From: Halobacteriovoraceae bacterium
GTDB taxonomy: Bacteria > Bdellovibrionota > Bacteriovoracia > Bacteriovoracales > Bacteriovoracaceae
Assembly (NCBI GenBank): GCA_002715375.1
Contig: PAZA01000095.1
Coordinates: 1-38,354 of the forward strand
Length of the DNA stretch: 38,354 bases
Reading direction: 5' to 3'
Part shown: in pieces, positions 1-9,376 of the stretch
Layout of the letters: the number at the start of each line of letters is the position of its first letter
How positions within the stretch are numbered: position 1 is the first letter of the stretch
Translations under genes and position numbers: made by a program
Notes under the pieces: model-generated
Told to the model about the DNA's origin: nothing
What the model saw: the letters and a program-made list of their open reading frames with translations, nothing else
The model's database searches: none

Positions 1-162
1 GGTCCTGACGTTTATGGCTCTTCAATGGAGTTACTCACTCATCGAGTTTTATTGGGTAAGTATCCAAAAGGGTATAAGCCGAAAAGGAAAGGTCAGCAAA
101 TGCCAGTGTTTGAAGACTTAAAAAATGATATTCCGGCACTCCATTTTTATTTAAATAATTAA
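1..162 (+). CDS. C-terminal fragment of a probable c-type cytochrome
   Basis: An open frame enters from the left edge and ends at TAA 160-162, giving the last 53 residues of a larger protein. The tail contains GQQMPVF followed by DIPALHFYL. This resembles the end of a class I cytochrome c domain, where a Met in an MP motif is the distal heme ligand and a short final helix follows. The CXXCH heme site would lie outside the window, so heme binding is not shown. Its stop overlaps the stop of the convergent tyrA gene by 4 bp. Another small periplasmic domain is possible; the cytochrome reading is an inference from motif spacing. Confidence 0.5.
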   Translation, partial: GPDVYGSSMELLTHRVLLGKYPKGYKPKRKGQQMPVFEDLKNDIPALHFYLNN

Positions 163-887
163 GAAATACTTTCTACAGTTTGCTGAAGGGCTTCGGTAAA
201 ATCCCTCCGCATTTTTTTTGCATAGGGATTGTAGCGGTTCATATCCTGAAAAAGTTGAGGGCTGTCATTTCCAACATGCTTTAAAATAGTGAGGAGGCTT
301 TGGTAACCCTTCGTTTCAATGTCGAGCTTTTCTGCTCCAAAGTGGATGAGTGTTCTACCTATAAAATGAGTTAAAATTAAAGAACGGCTTATTTCTTCGT
401 CATGGTCCTTGGCCGTTTTGGTAAGGAGGGTAAGACCGAGGCCTTGAAGATAATGGGTTACTTTTTTCAAGCGCTCTTCAGAAATACTTTCTGGGCATAA
501 AACGATTTTATGATTTTTGAAATCCTCTTTGACACTATCTGGGCCAAACATAGGGTGAGTGCCTAATATGTTGACTGAATTTGGTAGACCTTCCTTCATA
601 AGTGTTAAAGGCCACTCTTTCACTGAACAAACATCAATAACGAGGGCCTCTTGATTGAGGTGAGGTTTTATCCAATCGATTATTTTTGGAAGTGTTGAGA
701 TGGGAGTTGCCAGGACAACAGTTCTGCAACCTTCGAGGTCTTCAATTTTTCCCCAAAGAGCACCAAGCTTTTTGGCCTTTTCTCTTAAATTATCATTAGA
801 GTCTAGAATAATGAGTTCAAAGTCTTTAACAAGGGTTTTGGCAATCAATTGCCCAAACCGCCCAAAGCCAATAAGGGCGAGTTTCAT
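159..887 (-). CDS. tyrA: Prephenate/arogenate dehydrogenase (short, plant-like TyrA)
   Basis: This cytoplasmic enzyme makes the last or next-to-last step to tyrosine by NAD(P)-dependent oxidative decarboxylation of prephenate or arogenate. The 242-residue protein has the Rossmann loop GFGRFG at 7-12 and an acidic D29 at the end of beta-2, which usually favours NAD. The active-site blocks are DVCSVKEWP at 85-93 and GTHPMFGP at 109-116 (S88 and H111 as likely catalytic/binding residues). A helical C-terminal half carries THFIGR near 173-178. The DVxSVKE and THPMFGP blocks look more like plant arogenate dehydrogenases than like E. coli TyrA, and there is no fused chorismate mutase or ACT domain. 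Its start overlaps the end of the upstream aminotransferase gene by 4 bp, so the two are probably translationally coupled. Substrate preference is inferred. Confidence 0.88.
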   Translation of the reverse strand: MKLALIGFGRFGQLIAKTLVKDFELIILDSNDNLREKAKKLGALWGKIEDLEGCRTVVLATPISTLPKIIDWIKPHLNQEALVIDVCSVKEWPLTLMKEGLPNSVNILGTHPMFGPDSVKEDFKNHKIVLCPESISEERLKKVTHYLQGLGLTLLTKTAKDHDEEISRSLILTHFIGRTLIHFGAEKLDIETKGYQSLLTILKHVGNDSPQLFQDMNRYNPYAKKMRRDFTEALQQTVESIS

Positions 888-2044
888 AGGAAGTCCTTTA
901 TTTTTTGAAAAGCGTTTTTGATATCGTCTTTTGAAGGAGTGAAAGAAAGCCTCAAGTGTTCAGGGAGTCCAAAAGCCTCTCCTGGTAAAACTGCCACATG
1001 GGCCTTTTCTAAGATTTCCAAGGCCATGGATTGAGAAGAGGTGAAACGACCTTCTTCAATATATTTTGAAATATTAGGAAAGAGGCAGAAACCTCCTTGG
1101 GGTTTATAGCAATCAAAAAGAGAACTAAAAAGGTTAAAGGCAAGGTCTCTTCTTTCCTGGAGCTCATGAACATAAGGGCGCATTTCACCTTCACTAAGAG
1201 AGAGAGCTTCAAGGGCACCGTATTGGGCAAAAGTGCAAATATTTCCAACTTGGTGGCCACCGAGATTTTTAAGATGCGTAACCCAAGAATTTGAAGCAAT
1301 GGCGTAACCAATTCTAAAACCGGTCATGGAAAACGTTTTTGAAAAGCTTTGGACCGTAATCGTATTATTGAGGGCCTTTTTATCTAAGGAATAAAGAGAA
1401 AAGGGCCTTTCACCATCGTAGATAAACCCTTCATAGGCCTCATCACTTATAATCATAAAGTCATGCTCTTTGGCGAGCGTAAGAAGTTGAGATAGTATAT
1501 GAGGAGGGTAAATGACCCCACTAGGATTATTGGGTGAGTTTATAACGAGGGCCTTTGTCTTAGGTCCAACGGCTTCTCTAATCCCATCGAGATCGAGTTG
1601 GAAGCCTTTCGAAGGGGCCACAAACCTTGGAACTCCACCTGCCAACTTAACACTTTCTGGAAAGGTGACCCAATAAGGCCTGGGAATAATAACCTCATCA
1701 CCGGGGTTTAAGAGGGATTGAAAGATATTGTAAAGGATATGCTTTGATCCATTTCCTAAAATGATGTTTTGAGGAGTAATACTTCCTTGGTTTAAATAAT
1801 TAAACCGTTGGGCAATTGATTGCCTTAGTTCAAGGTTTCCTTGAACAAGATCGTATTTTGTTTTATTTTCACTCAATGCCTTTTGGGTACTTTTTATAAT
1901 TGTTGAGGGAGTGTCAAAATCGGCTTCTCCTACGTGGAGCCCAATGACATCGTGACCTTCTTCTCTAAGCTTTAGAACCTTCAGCGCTATCTCAAGACTT
2001 TTGGAGGGAACAATTTCTTTAATTCGGTCAGAGGGAGATGGCAT
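884..2044 (-). CDS. Class I/II PLP aminotransferase (aspartate/prephenate type)
   Basis: A 386-residue fold-type I aminotransferase, cytoplasmic. Visible hallmarks are the substrate-side SPNNPSG at 170-176 (N173), the PLP-contacting DEAYE at 201-205 (D201, Y204), the Schiff-base lysine K236 in SFSKTFSMTG, R244 and a C-terminal LRLSF that carries the carboxylate-binding Arg. It resembles the 1-beta aspartate aminotransferases, a group that includes bacterial and plant prephenate aminotransferases. Lying between a DAHP synthase/chorismate mutase and an arogenate-like TyrA, it is likely to transaminate prephenate to arogenate, or to act on aromatic 2-oxo acids. The position supports this role; the sequence alone does not prove it. 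The upstream gene ends 15 bp away and tyrA overlaps the 3' end by 4 bp. Confidence 0.85.
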   Translation of the reverse strand: MPSPSDRIKEIVPSKSLEIALKVLKLREEGHDVIGLHVGEADFDTPSTIIKSTQKALSENKTKYDLVQGNLELRQSIAQRFNYLNQGSITPQNIILGNGSKHILYNIFQSLLNPGDEVIIPRPYWVTFPESVKLAGGVPRFVAPSKGFQLDLDGIREAVGPKTKALVINSPNNPSGVIYPPHILSQLLTLAKEHDFMIISDEAYEGFIYDGERPFSLYSLDKKALNNTITVQSFSKTFSMTGFRIGYAIASNSWVTHLKNLGGHQVGNICTFAQYGALEALSLSEGEMRPYVHELQERRDLAFNLFSSLFDCYKPQGGFCLFPNISKYIEEGRFTSSQSMALEILEKAHVAVLPGEAFGLPEHLRLSFTPSKDDIKNAFQKIKDFL

Positions 2045-2059
2045 TTAGGTTACCTTTTT

Positions 2060-3121
2060 TTAAACGTTTATAATTTCAGTTTGTCTGTTTACGGACTCAT
2101 TGTGAATAATTTTATAGAGGTTTCTGATATATTTTTTATCAAGTCCTTTTTTTTGGGCACAAACTTCAAGTTTTTTTATCAATTCCTCCATACGTTGTCT
2201 TTGAAAGACATCTAACTTCGAGGCCTTTTTAATGTGAGCAATTTTTTTCACAACACTCATTCTTTTTTGAAGAATTTCCAAAAGTTCCTGATCCAGAGGT
2301 TCAATTAAGTTGCGAAGGGCCTTTAAAGAGGTGTCATGTTGTGGAAGTATACCCTGATCTCTTGATGGGACTGAATTGTATGTCAGGTTATGAAGAAGTG
2401 TTTTGAGGTCTTCTGGAGTGATTTGCTGTTTTGAATCAGACAAGGCTTTTTGAGGACAGGGGTGGGTTTCAATCATGAGTCCATCAAAGCCTAGGTCCAT
2501 TGATTCCTGAGAGAGTTTCTGAAGGCCTTCTCTTTTTCCCAACATATGGCTTGGATCACAAATAATAGGGAGTTTCGGGCACCTGTCTTTTAATTCAAGT
2601 GGAATATGCCAAAGAGGATTATTTCTGTAGGCTCCACCAGGAGGAGCTGTAAAACCGCGGTGAATGGCAATAATCTTTTTAATTCCCGCTTTATCAAGCC
2701 TTTCAAGGGCCCCCATCCATAAAGAAAGGTCTTCATTCACCGGGTTTTTGACAAGAACAGTTTTTTTTGTTCCTTTTAAGGACTCAGCAATTTCTTGAAC
2801 AGAAAAAGGACTAACTGTCGTTCGGGCCCCTATCCAAAGAGCATCAATATTATACTCAAGGCATTTTTCTACATGAATGGTTTTGGCAACTTCCGTTGTT
2901 GTTTTAAGTCGTGTTTGTTGTCCAATTTCTTGAAGCCATTTAAGACCTTTTTCACCAACACCCTCAAAAAGATTAGGTCTTGTACGAGGTTTCCAAAGGC
3001 CTGCTCTAAAGAAAGAAACCTCTTGAATCCTTTCGATATTTTTCGCCGTAGAGATCATTTGATCCTTTGATTCTGCACTACAAGGTCCTGCTATTATGAT
3101 TTTTGAAAAATTTTCTTTCAT
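2060..3121 (-). CDS. aroF: DAHP synthase (class I-beta) fused to chorismate mutase
   Basis: This 353-residue bifunctional enzyme joins the first step of the shikimate pathway (PEP plus erythrose 4-phosphate to DAHP) to chorismate mutase, which forms prephenate. The N-terminal barrel has AGPCSAES at 11-18 (metal ligand C14), KPRTRP at 44-49, DPSH at 189-192 and IETHP at 218-221. Residues about 263-345 form an all-helical AroQ-type mutase (LRNLIEPLDQELLEILQKRM begins it). Synthase first, mutase second is the order known from Bacteroidota such as Porphyromonas and Prevotella, where the mutase domain also helps feedback control by prephenate. The start has AAGGAA at a good distance. It heads a three-gene minus-strand unit with the aminotransferase and tyrA. 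No prephenate dehydratase is present in the window. Confidence 0.9.
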   Translation of the reverse strand: MKENFSKIIIAGPCSAESKDQMISTAKNIERIQEVSFFRAGLWKPRTRPNLFEGVGEKGLKWLQEIGQQTRLKTTTEVAKTIHVEKCLEYNIDALWIGARTTVSPFSVQEIAESLKGTKKTVLVKNPVNEDLSLWMGALERLDKAGIKKIIAIHRGFTAPPGGAYRNNPLWHIPLELKDRCPKLPIICDPSHMLGKREGLQKLSQESMDLGFDGLMIETHPCPQKALSDSKQQITPEDLKTLLHNLTYNSVPSRDQGILPQHDTSLKALRNLIEPLDQELLEILQKRMSVVKKIAHIKKASKLDVFQRQRMEELIKKLEVCAQKKGLDKKYIRNLYKIIHNESVNRQTEIINV

Positions 3122-3169
3122 GGTTTTCCTTAGTCTCTTATGAGTATTTTTAAAACTCTGACCTTACTT

Positions 3170-3197
3170 ATATTAGGGAGTAGCAGATAAAAGTAAA
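3170..3197 (-). promoter_or_regulatory. Candidate promoter of the aroF-aminotransferase-tyrA unit
   Basis: On the minus strand TTTACT (3192-3197) and TAATAT (3170-3175) are separated by 16 bp, each matching the sigma-70 consensus at four of six positions. They lie about 50-75 bp before the aroF start. The -10 region is inside the 12-mer CTAATATAAGTA (3165-3176), which recurs upstream of thrA. Read-through from cimA is also possible because I see no strong terminator in the gap. Confidence 0.4.
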
Positions 3198-3212
3198 ATA
3201 AGTAGTTTAAGA

Positions 3213-3227
3213 ACTTACTATAAGTAA
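3213..3227. promoter_or_regulatory. Palindromic operator-like site ACTTACTATAAGTAA
   Basis: Two overlapping inverted repeats are present: ACTTA-N3-TAAGT (3213-3225) and TTACT-ATA-AGTAA (3215-3227). They lie just upstream of the proposed aroF -35 box and contain the ACTTA/TAAGT half-sites also seen in the LysR/thrA gap. A regulator site is an inference; the element is short and AT-rich. Confidence 0.35.
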
Positions 3228-3236
3228 AATTAATAA

Positions 3237-4847
3237 TTAAATTTGACTTACTTTTTTACTTTGGTCTTTTTTAAGAAAGGCAAAGTAAGTGAAGGCGGAT
3301 TCAAAGGCCTGCCAACTGGCCTCAATAATATTTTCACTCATCCCTATTGTTGTAAAAGCTTTATTTTTTAAAAATTGATGCTTAATAGAAACCCTTACTT
3401 TGGCCATGGTCCCACAATGACCATCTATAATTTTAACGTGATAATCGGTTAATTTAAGGTTTTTAATTTCCGGATAAAAGGGGGTGAGAGCTTTTCTGAG
3501 AGCTTTACTTAAGGCATCAACAGGACCTACTCCAAGAGATACAGTCATCGTTTTATCACCCCGAAAGTTGAGACTTAAGGAAGCTTCGCTCATTTTCTTT
3601 TTACCAAAGTCAAGGTCATTGATTTTGAGATAATTTTTTTCCATAATTGAGTCGTTATGGCCTAGGACCCTTCTCATAAAAAGTTCCAAGCTAGCATCAG
3701 CACCTTCATAGGAGAGTCCTTCCTTTTCCTTATCTTGGATCGCATGAAGGATAGACTTGACCTTTCTTTTATCTTTAAGTTCAGGATAACGATCACCAAA
3801 AGTATTGATAATATTAGATTGCCCGGATAGTTCACTTATAAGAATATGCCTTCTGTTTCCAATGCTATTAGGGTTAATGTGTTCGTAAAATTCTGGTGCT
3901 TTTTGAAGTGCACTTACATGAATACCGCCTTTATGGGCAAAAGAATTCACGCCAACAAAAGGCTGATTGGGAGGGCCTTCGCCATGGGTGAGTTCCCATA
4001 CTTTTTTGGACGTAGAAAAGAGGCCTTTTATTTTTTTAGATGGAATGCATTGAATTTTCATTTTTAACTGTAGATTTGAAATGACACTTACAAGGTCTGT
4101 ATTGCCACACCGTTCTCCAATACCATTGATAGTCCCTTGAATATGGCCAAAACCTTCTCTCACAGTTGTAATGGAATTACTGAGGGCCATCCCACAATCA
4201 TTATGTCCGTGGAAGCCAAAATTATGAAGAGGAAAAGATAAAGTTTTAAGTTCCTTTATAATATCCTGGCATTCATGAGAGAAAGTCCCTCCATTTGTGT
4301 CACAGAGTATAACTCTATCGGCACCAGCTTTTAGTGCTGTTTTTAAAACATCGATTGCGTATTCTTTATTACTTTTATAACCATCAAAAAAATGTTCACA
4401 ATCAAAAAAGACCGGCTTTTTGGTTTTTTCTTTTAAAAATAAAATGGACTCTTTTATTATATTAAGATTTTCTCCGAGAGTTACGCCGAGAGCATCCGTC
4501 GCCTGCCGGTCCCAAGTCTTTCCAAAGAGGCAAAAACCATCTGCTTTGGATTCAACCATTTTTGAAAGAAAGAAGTCCTCAGAGGTCTTGACACCTTTCC
4601 TTCGCGTGGAGGAAAAGGCAAAAACTTGACTTCCTTTTAATTCGCCTTTTTTTTTCTTTTCTCGAATTTTTTTAAAATACATTTCATCTTTGGGATTAGA
4701 GCCAGGCCATCCTCCTTCTATATAAGGGATACCAAGTTCATTTAAAAGGTGAGTCAGGAAAATCTTTTCTTCAAGTGAAAAACTTATTCCTGCCCCTTGA
4801 GTTCCATCCCTTAGAGTTGTATCGTATATTTCAATTTTATTTAACAT
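3237..4847 (-). CDS. cimA: Citramalate synthase
   Basis: A 536-residue enzyme of the 2-isopropylmalate/homocitrate synthase family that condenses pyruvate with acetyl-CoA to (R)-citramalate, the entry to threonine-independent isoleucine synthesis. The TIM barrel begins with DTTLRDGTQ at 9-17 and has the metal-binding HGHND motif. [15 protein letters not shown] near residues 40-54 is typical of the CimA branch and differs from the EAGFP of LeuA. The last third matches the LeuA/CimA regulatory domain, so feedback control, probably by isoleucine, is expected. The start overlaps the end of leuB by 7 bp. LeuC, LeuD and LeuB encoded just upstream can carry citramalate on to 2-oxobutyrate, which IlvB/N, IlvC, IlvD and IlvE convert to isoleucine. 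Confidence 0.92.
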   Translation of the reverse strand: MLNKIEIYDTTLRDGTQGAGISFSLEEKIFLTHLLNELGIPYIEGGWPGSNPKDEMYFKKIREKKKKGELKGSQVFAFSSTRRKGVKTSEDFFLSKMVESKADGFCLFGKTWDRQATDALGVTLGENLNIIKESILFLKEKTKKPVFFDCEHFFDGYKSNKEYAIDVLKTALKAGADRVILCDTNGGTFSHECQDIIKELKTLSFPLHNFGFHGHNDCGMALSNSITTVREGFGHIQGTINGIGERCGNTDLVSVISNLQLKMKIQCIPSKKIKGLFSTSKKVWELTHGEGPPNQPFVGVNSFAHKGGIHVSALQKAPEFYEHINPNSIGNRRHILISELSGQSNIINTFGDRYPELKDKRKVKSILHAIQDKEKEGLSYEGADASLELFMRRVLGHNDSIMEKNYLKINDLDFGKKKMSEASLSLNFRGDKTMTVSLGVGPVDALSKALRKALTPFYPEIKNLKLTDYHVKIIDGHCGTMAKVRVSIKHQFLKNKAFTTIGMSENIIEASWQAFESAFTYFAFLKKDQSKKVSQI

Positions 4848-5929
4848 AGCTTCTCCATCTCTTTGACGACTTCATCTCCCATTTCTTTAGTTCCAACAAG
4901 AGTTTGAGTTTTTGAAGTAAAAAGATCCCTTGTGCGAATTCCTTTTTCCAAAACTTTATCTATGGCCTTTTCAATAAGTGAAGCCGCTTTATCATTTTCA
5001 AAAGAATAACGAAGAAGCAATGAAAGGGAATGTATTTGGGCGAGAGGGTTGGCCTTATTTTTTCCAACAAGATCAGGGGCTATGCCACCAGCGGGTTCAT
5101 AAAGGCCAAAGTTATTTTCTCCCAAACTAGCTGAAGGAAGAAGGCCTAGAGAACCTGAAAGCCCCGCACATTGGTCAGACAAAATGTCTCCGAAAGAATT
5201 GGGGCAAAGAAGAACATCGTAGGGAGATGGATTAAGCATGAGTTGCATGCTCATATTGTCGACATAGATGTGCTCCAAACTAACATCTTCAAAATTTTTT
5301 GAAACCTTTTTAACAGTCTCCCTCCATAAAACCATGGAGGTTAAAACGTTGGCCTTATCAATGGAAGTCACTTTCTTTTTTCTTTTTCTTGCAAGTTTAA
5401 AAGCAAGTGTTGCGATCCTTTGAACTTCTTTTTCAAAATAGTTAAGGGTATCAAAGGCCCCCTTTTCACCATGTTTATTAAATTTCTTACCTTTTTCACC
5501 AAAGTAAAGACCACCGGTTAATTCCCTCACACACATGAGGTCTACACCGTTTTGAATCCGTTCTTCTTTTAAAGGTGAGAGGTCTTTTAAAACTTTACAC
5601 GGTCTTAAATTGGCAAATAGGTTAAAATGTTTTCTTAAAAAAAGAAGGGAGGCCCTTTCGGGTCTTTTTTCTGGAGGTAATTTATCCCATTTAGAACCTC
5701 CTACTGAGCCAAAAAGAATGGCCTTCGATTTTTGGCACAATTCTAGCGTCTTATCAGGAAGAGCTTCACCATAAAGGTCGATGGCCTGACCACCAACCTC
5801 ACTTACCTTAGTCTCAATATTTAGATGGTAGTGGTTGTTGACAAAGTTTAAGACTTTAAGTGCTTCTTTCATGACTTCTGGTCCTATGCCATCACCTGGA
5901 AGAACCGCAATTAAATTTTTATTTTTCAT
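4841..5929 (-). CDS. leuB: 3-isopropylmalate dehydrogenase
   Basis: This 362-residue cytoplasmic enzyme oxidatively decarboxylates 3-isopropylmalate in leucine synthesis, and 3-methylmalate in the citramalate route to isoleucine. Family marks are [11 protein letters not shown] at 10-20, [13 protein letters not shown], the DKANVLTSM block, and [12 protein letters not shown] with the metal-binding aspartates. The length is normal. The start overlaps the end of leuD by 11 bp and the stop overlaps cimA by 7 bp, so expression is tied to the operon. Both substrates have an enzyme to make them in the same operon (leuA and cimA). Confidence 0.95.
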   Translation of the reverse strand: MKNKNLIAVLPGDGIGPEVMKEALKVLNFVNNHYHLNIETKVSEVGGQAIDLYGEALPDKTLELCQKSKAILFGSVGGSKWDKLPPEKRPERASLLFLRKHFNLFANLRPCKVLKDLSPLKEERIQNGVDLMCVRELTGGLYFGEKGKKFNKHGEKGAFDTLNYFEKEVQRIATLAFKLARKRKKKVTSIDKANVLTSMVLWRETVKKVSKNFEDVSLEHIYVDNMSMQLMLNPSPYDVLLCPNSFGDILSDQCAGLSGSLGLLPSASLGENNFGLYEPAGGIAPDLVGKNKANPLAQIHSLSLLLRYSFENDKAASLIEKAIDKVLEKGIRTRDLFTSKTQTLVGTKEMGDEVVKEMEKLC

Positions 5930-6473
5930 TTGTTAAACCCTTCTTTTGTGCGTAAGCAAAGATATCTCCAGCTTCAATTATTTCCTGTATGAAACCTAAG
6001 GATTTTAGTTTTATTTTTTCACCAGTTTCTATTTTTTCTATATAGTTCTCTTTAAGGTTCACTAAAACATCATCACCTGTTTTAAAAGAATGTTTTTTAG
6101 AAGAGTTATCAAGAAACTCCATTGGAGGAAAAAAACCCCCGTCAACTGAGTTTCTATAAAAAATCCTGGCGTAACTTGAGGCGATTACCGTTTCAATCCC
6201 AGCTTCTTTGAGAGCTAAAGGAGCGTGCTCTCTTGAGGAGCCACAACCAAAATTTTTTCCAGCAAAAATAATCCGATAAACCGATTTATTTTCACTCTTT
6301 TCAACAAAAGGGTATTCATGACCAATAGGAAGTCCGGATAGGGCAAACCTTCCATAAAGTTTTCTTTCTTCCGGATCATTTGTTTTATAAACCAGGTGTT
6401 TAGCGGGAATAATTTGGTCGGTATCAATATTATCCCCCAGGCAAAAAACCTTACCTTTTATTATATTTTTCAT
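5919..6473 (-). CDS. leuD: 3-isopropylmalate dehydratase, small subunit
   Basis: A 184-residue swivel-domain subunit that pairs with LeuC to isomerise 2-isopropylmalate, and to convert citramalate to 3-methylmalate. Visible motifs are [15 protein letters not shown] near 13-27, [11 protein letters not shown] and the YARIFYRNS block. The combination is closer to LeuD proteins of cyanobacteria and plants than to the roughly 200-residue E. coli form. A strong GGAGG site stands before the ATG. leuC ends 14 bp upstream and leuB begins 11 bp before the leuD stop. Confidence 0.93.
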   Translation of the reverse strand: MKNIIKGKVFCLGDNIDTDQIIPAKHLVYKTNDPEERKLYGRFALSGLPIGHEYPFVEKSENKSVYRIIFAGKNFGCGSSREHAPLALKEAGIETVIASSYARIFYRNSVDGGFFPPMEFLDNSSKKHSFKTGDDVLVNLKENYIEKIETGEKIKLKSLGFIQEIIEAGDIFAYAQKKGLTNEK

Positions 6474-6487
6474 TTCTATAAGCCTCC

Positions 6488-7804
6488 TTAGTTTAAAAAT
6501 TCTCGGGGGTCAGTGACTTTCCCCGTTAAGCTACTGGCCGCAACAGTATAGGGAGAGGCCAAAAAGACCTCAGCAAGTTTACTTCCCATTCGTCCAGGAA
6601 AGTTTCTATTCGTTGTTGAAATAACTTTTTGAGCATCATTGGCACGGCCAAAAGTATCTTCAGGACCACCTAAGCAGGCTGCGCAACTAGGCTTTCCAAT
6701 TGTTGTACCTGCTTCTTTAAAAATTTGAAGAAGTGATTTTCCATCGAAGCTTTCTTTTTCCAGATCTGCAGCAACTTTTGTTGTCGCCGGTACAATAAAG
6801 GTATCAATTTTAACTTTTTGACCCTTCAGTATTTTGGCAGCAGCTTTAAAGTCTTCGAGTTTTCCCCCAGTGCAGGAACCAATATAGGCCCTTGATAGTT
6901 CCTGATGCCCCAACTTATAGGCAGGAGTGATATTATCGGGAGAATGAGGCCTTGCAACCAGTGACTCCAACTGGTCTCCAATATATTCTTTTTTAAAAGG
7001 GTATTTATAATCAGGGTCTGATTGAAAAACCTGAAAAGAGCTCTTGGCCTTCCCTTTGATATCTTTTAGAGTGACTTCATCTGCCTCTATCACGGCATTT
7101 TTTCCACCACACTCTATGGCCATATTACAAAGGCTCATTCTTTCTTCCATATTGAGGGCCTTAATAATGGAACCACCTACTTCAAGACTTCTGTAGGTAC
7201 CCCCATCAACTCCGAGATCTCCTATAATTTGAAGAATAAGGTCTTTGGCCATTACATGTTTTGGCTTTTCTCCATGGAAGATAAATTTAAAAGTTTCGGG
7301 AACTTTAAACCAAAGCTTTCCGGTTCCCAAAACAAAGGCAGCATCTGTATTACCGACTCCTGTTGCAAAGGAACCATAGGCTCCAGCGGTGCATGTATGA
7401 CTGTCAGTTCCCAGGAGTATAGTTCCGGGAAGACAAAATCCTTCCTCACTTAGGGCCACATGACAAACACCTTTATAATTGTCTGTATGGGCGTCGTAAA
7501 AATAGGGAAGGTTTTGTTCTTTTGAAAAATCCCTCAAAATTTGTAAATTCCTCTGGGCATGTTGGTTTTGAGTAAAAATGTAGTGATCAGGAATAACCAC
7601 AACTTTTTTACGATCAAAAACCTTGGCCTTTTCACCAAATTTTTCTTTGAAAAGGGCAAATGTTCCAGGTCCACAAACATCATGGGTCATAAGGTGGTCA
7701 ATATTGGCCCAAATAATATCTCCAGGTCTTACAAATTTTTTACCAGATTTGTTTGCTAAAATTTTTTCTATTAGGGTCATTTTATTACGAACGTTGGTTT
7801 CCAT
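6488..7804 (-). CDS. leuC: 3-isopropylmalate dehydratase, large subunit
   Basis: The aconitase-family subunit carries the [4Fe-4S] cluster of isopropylmalate isomerase. Cluster-binding cysteines are visible in GTDSHTCTAG, GSCTGG and CAACLGGP. VVIPDHYIF and DYKGVCHVAL blocks resemble plant/cyanobacterial LeuC. The open frame extends to a GTG at 7816, but that codon is inside the AAGGAG sequence itself. I chose the ATG at 7804 (438 residues), which overlaps the leuA stop as TAATG and lies 11 bp from AAGGAG. A later ATG at 7780 is also possible. The subunit partner LeuD follows 14 bp downstream. Confidence 0.92.
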   Translation of the reverse strand: METNVRNKMTLIEKILANKSGKKFVRPGDIIWANIDHLMTHDVCGPGTFALFKEKFGEKAKVFDRKKVVVIPDHYIFTQNQHAQRNLQILRDFSKEQNLPYFYDAHTDNYKGVCHVALSEEGFCLPGTILLGTDSHTCTAGAYGSFATGVGNTDAAFVLGTGKLWFKVPETFKFIFHGEKPKHVMAKDLILQIIGDLGVDGGTYRSLEVGGSIIKALNMEERMSLCNMAIECGGKNAVIEADEVTLKDIKGKAKSSFQVFQSDPDYKYPFKKEYIGDQLESLVARPHSPDNITPAYKLGHQELSRAYIGSCTGGKLEDFKAAAKILKGQKVKIDTFIVPATTKVAADLEKESFDGKSLLQIFKEAGTTIGKPSCAACLGGPEDTFGRANDAQKVISTTNRNFPGRMGSKLAEVFLASPYTVAASSLTGKVTDPREFLN

Positions 7805-9366
7805 TAGATATAGCACTCCTTATTATTCATTTCACTTTCAATTTTTTTCATCAATACTTTTTCGGCCCTATGACCGTTATTAATCGCCTGTAAAAAAGAA
7901 CGGCAAGAAGCTTCAACAATATCGTTGCCGGTGAAGCGACCATGATAAGTATTCCCTTCAAAAAGAATACTGACATCAACTTGGCCAATGGATTCACTCC
8001 CCCTCCCTTTCGAGGAAATTTTATAATCAGTTAAAGTTATATTTTTTTTGATGATTTGCTTTATTGCCTTAAAAGAAGCATTTATAGGACCTAGGCCTGA
8101 GGCCTTGTTTTCATAGATATGACCTGATGAGGAAAGAAAAACATTGGCGTTAGAAGTTTTGTTCGTTCCACAAGTAACGGTTAAATCCTTTAGAGTATAA
8201 AATTCCTCACCTTCATTGCCGAGCCAAAAAAGGGCCTCAAGGTCATAATCATGAACTTGGCCCTGCTTGTCTGCAAGTCGAGTAAACTTTTCGTAAATAT
8301 TGGAAAGACTATAACTTTTTTTCTGGTGGCCTAATTTTAAAAGTCTGTGTTGGACAACATGTTTACCACTTCTAGGAGTCATAAACATTTTATGCCCGGG
8401 AAGACCGATTGTTTCCGGACTTAAAATTTCGTAAGTCTCTCTATTTTTTAGAAGGCCGTCCTGATGAATGCCTGATGAGTGGGAAAAGGCGTTCTCTCCA
8501 ACAATTGCTTTATGAGGTTGAATGGGAACATTGCAAAGCCGGCTGACGAGGTCTGAAGTTTTGTGAATTTTTGAAAGCTTTATATTATTTTTAAAAGGGA
8601 ATAAATCTTTTCTTGTATGCAAAATGGCAGCGATTTCTTCCAAAGAACAATTACCTGAACGCTCTCCGATACCATTGATCGTGCACTCAACCTGGCGCGC
8701 TCCATTTGAAATACCGGAAAGAGAATTGGCAACGGCCATTCCTAAGTCATTATGACAGTGAGTTGAAAGAGTGACATTGTCGAGGTCCTTAGTCTTTTCT
8801 TTTAAATTTCTGATGAGTTTTCCAAATTCAACAGGGGTAGAATAACCTACTGTATCTGGAATATTAATGGTTGTTGCTCCTTCTTTTACAACAATTTCAA
8901 TAATTTCTCTTAAGTGCTCAAAGCTTGTCCTGGTCGCATCCTCGCAAGAAAATTCAACATCAGAAGTATACTTTCTTGCAAGTCGAACGGCTTTTTTGGC
9001 CATATCCAAAACATTTTCCCAAGAGGTTTTAAGTTTTGTTTTAACGTGAATATCACTGGTCGCTACAAATGTGTGAATTCTAAAATGATGACTTCTTTTA
9101 AGAGCTTGATAAGAAGCTTCAATATCTTCAGGCAAGGCCCTTGCTAGAGCACAGGGGATAGAGGTTTTTAATTGGCGACCAATCTCGTAGACTGAACGAA
9201 AATCATCTTCGGAAGAAAGAGGAAAACCTGCTTCAATGTAGTCTACACCAAGTCTTTCTAACATGAGAGCAATATCAACTTTTTCAAGAGGTGATAAAGA
9301 GTTGGGTAGGGATTGTTCTCCATCTCTTAAGGTGGTATCAAAAAATATGATCTGATCTTTTTTCAT
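7804..9366 (-). CDS. leuA: 2-isopropylmalate synthase
   Basis: A 520-residue enzyme that condenses acetyl-CoA with 2-oxoisovalerate, the committed step of leucine synthesis. The barrel has DTTLRDGEQ at 10-18, EAGFP, and the metal-binding STHCHNDLGMA motif. A linker is followed by a C-terminal LeuA allosteric domain from about residue 385, so leucine feedback inhibition is expected. Length is normal for the long LeuA form. ilvE ends 10 bp upstream and leuC starts on the stop codon. Its paralogue cimA is the last gene of the same operon; the two differ in the substrate-region motifs, which argues against simple duplication of function. Confidence 0.94.
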   Translation of the reverse strand: MKKDQIIFFDTTLRDGEQSLPNSLSPLEKVDIALMLERLGVDYIEAGFPLSSEDDFRSVYEIGRQLKTSIPCALARALPEDIEASYQALKRSHHFRIHTFVATSDIHVKTKLKTSWENVLDMAKKAVRLARKYTSDVEFSCEDATRTSFEHLREIIEIVVKEGATTINIPDTVGYSTPVEFGKLIRNLKEKTKDLDNVTLSTHCHNDLGMAVANSLSGISNGARQVECTINGIGERSGNCSLEEIAAILHTRKDLFPFKNNIKLSKIHKTSDLVSRLCNVPIQPHKAIVGENAFSHSSGIHQDGLLKNRETYEILSPETIGLPGHKMFMTPRSGKHVVQHRLLKLGHQKKSYSLSNIYEKFTRLADKQGQVHDYDLEALFWLGNEGEEFYTLKDLTVTCGTNKTSNANVFLSSSGHIYENKASGLGPINASFKAIKQIIKKNITLTDYKISSKGRGSESIGQVDVSILFEGNTYHGRFTGNDIVEASCRSFLQAINNGHRAEKVLMKKIESEMNNKECYI

Positions 9367-9376
9367 AATTTATCCT

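Noticed and set aside
3122-3236. Aromatic leader peptide before aroF
   Set aside because: No ATG with a ribosome site is found on the minus strand in this gap, and no Phe/Tyr codon run.
7805-7816. Four-residue longer leuC start at GTG
   Set aside because: The GTG is within the AAGGAG ribosome site, so no spacing remains.
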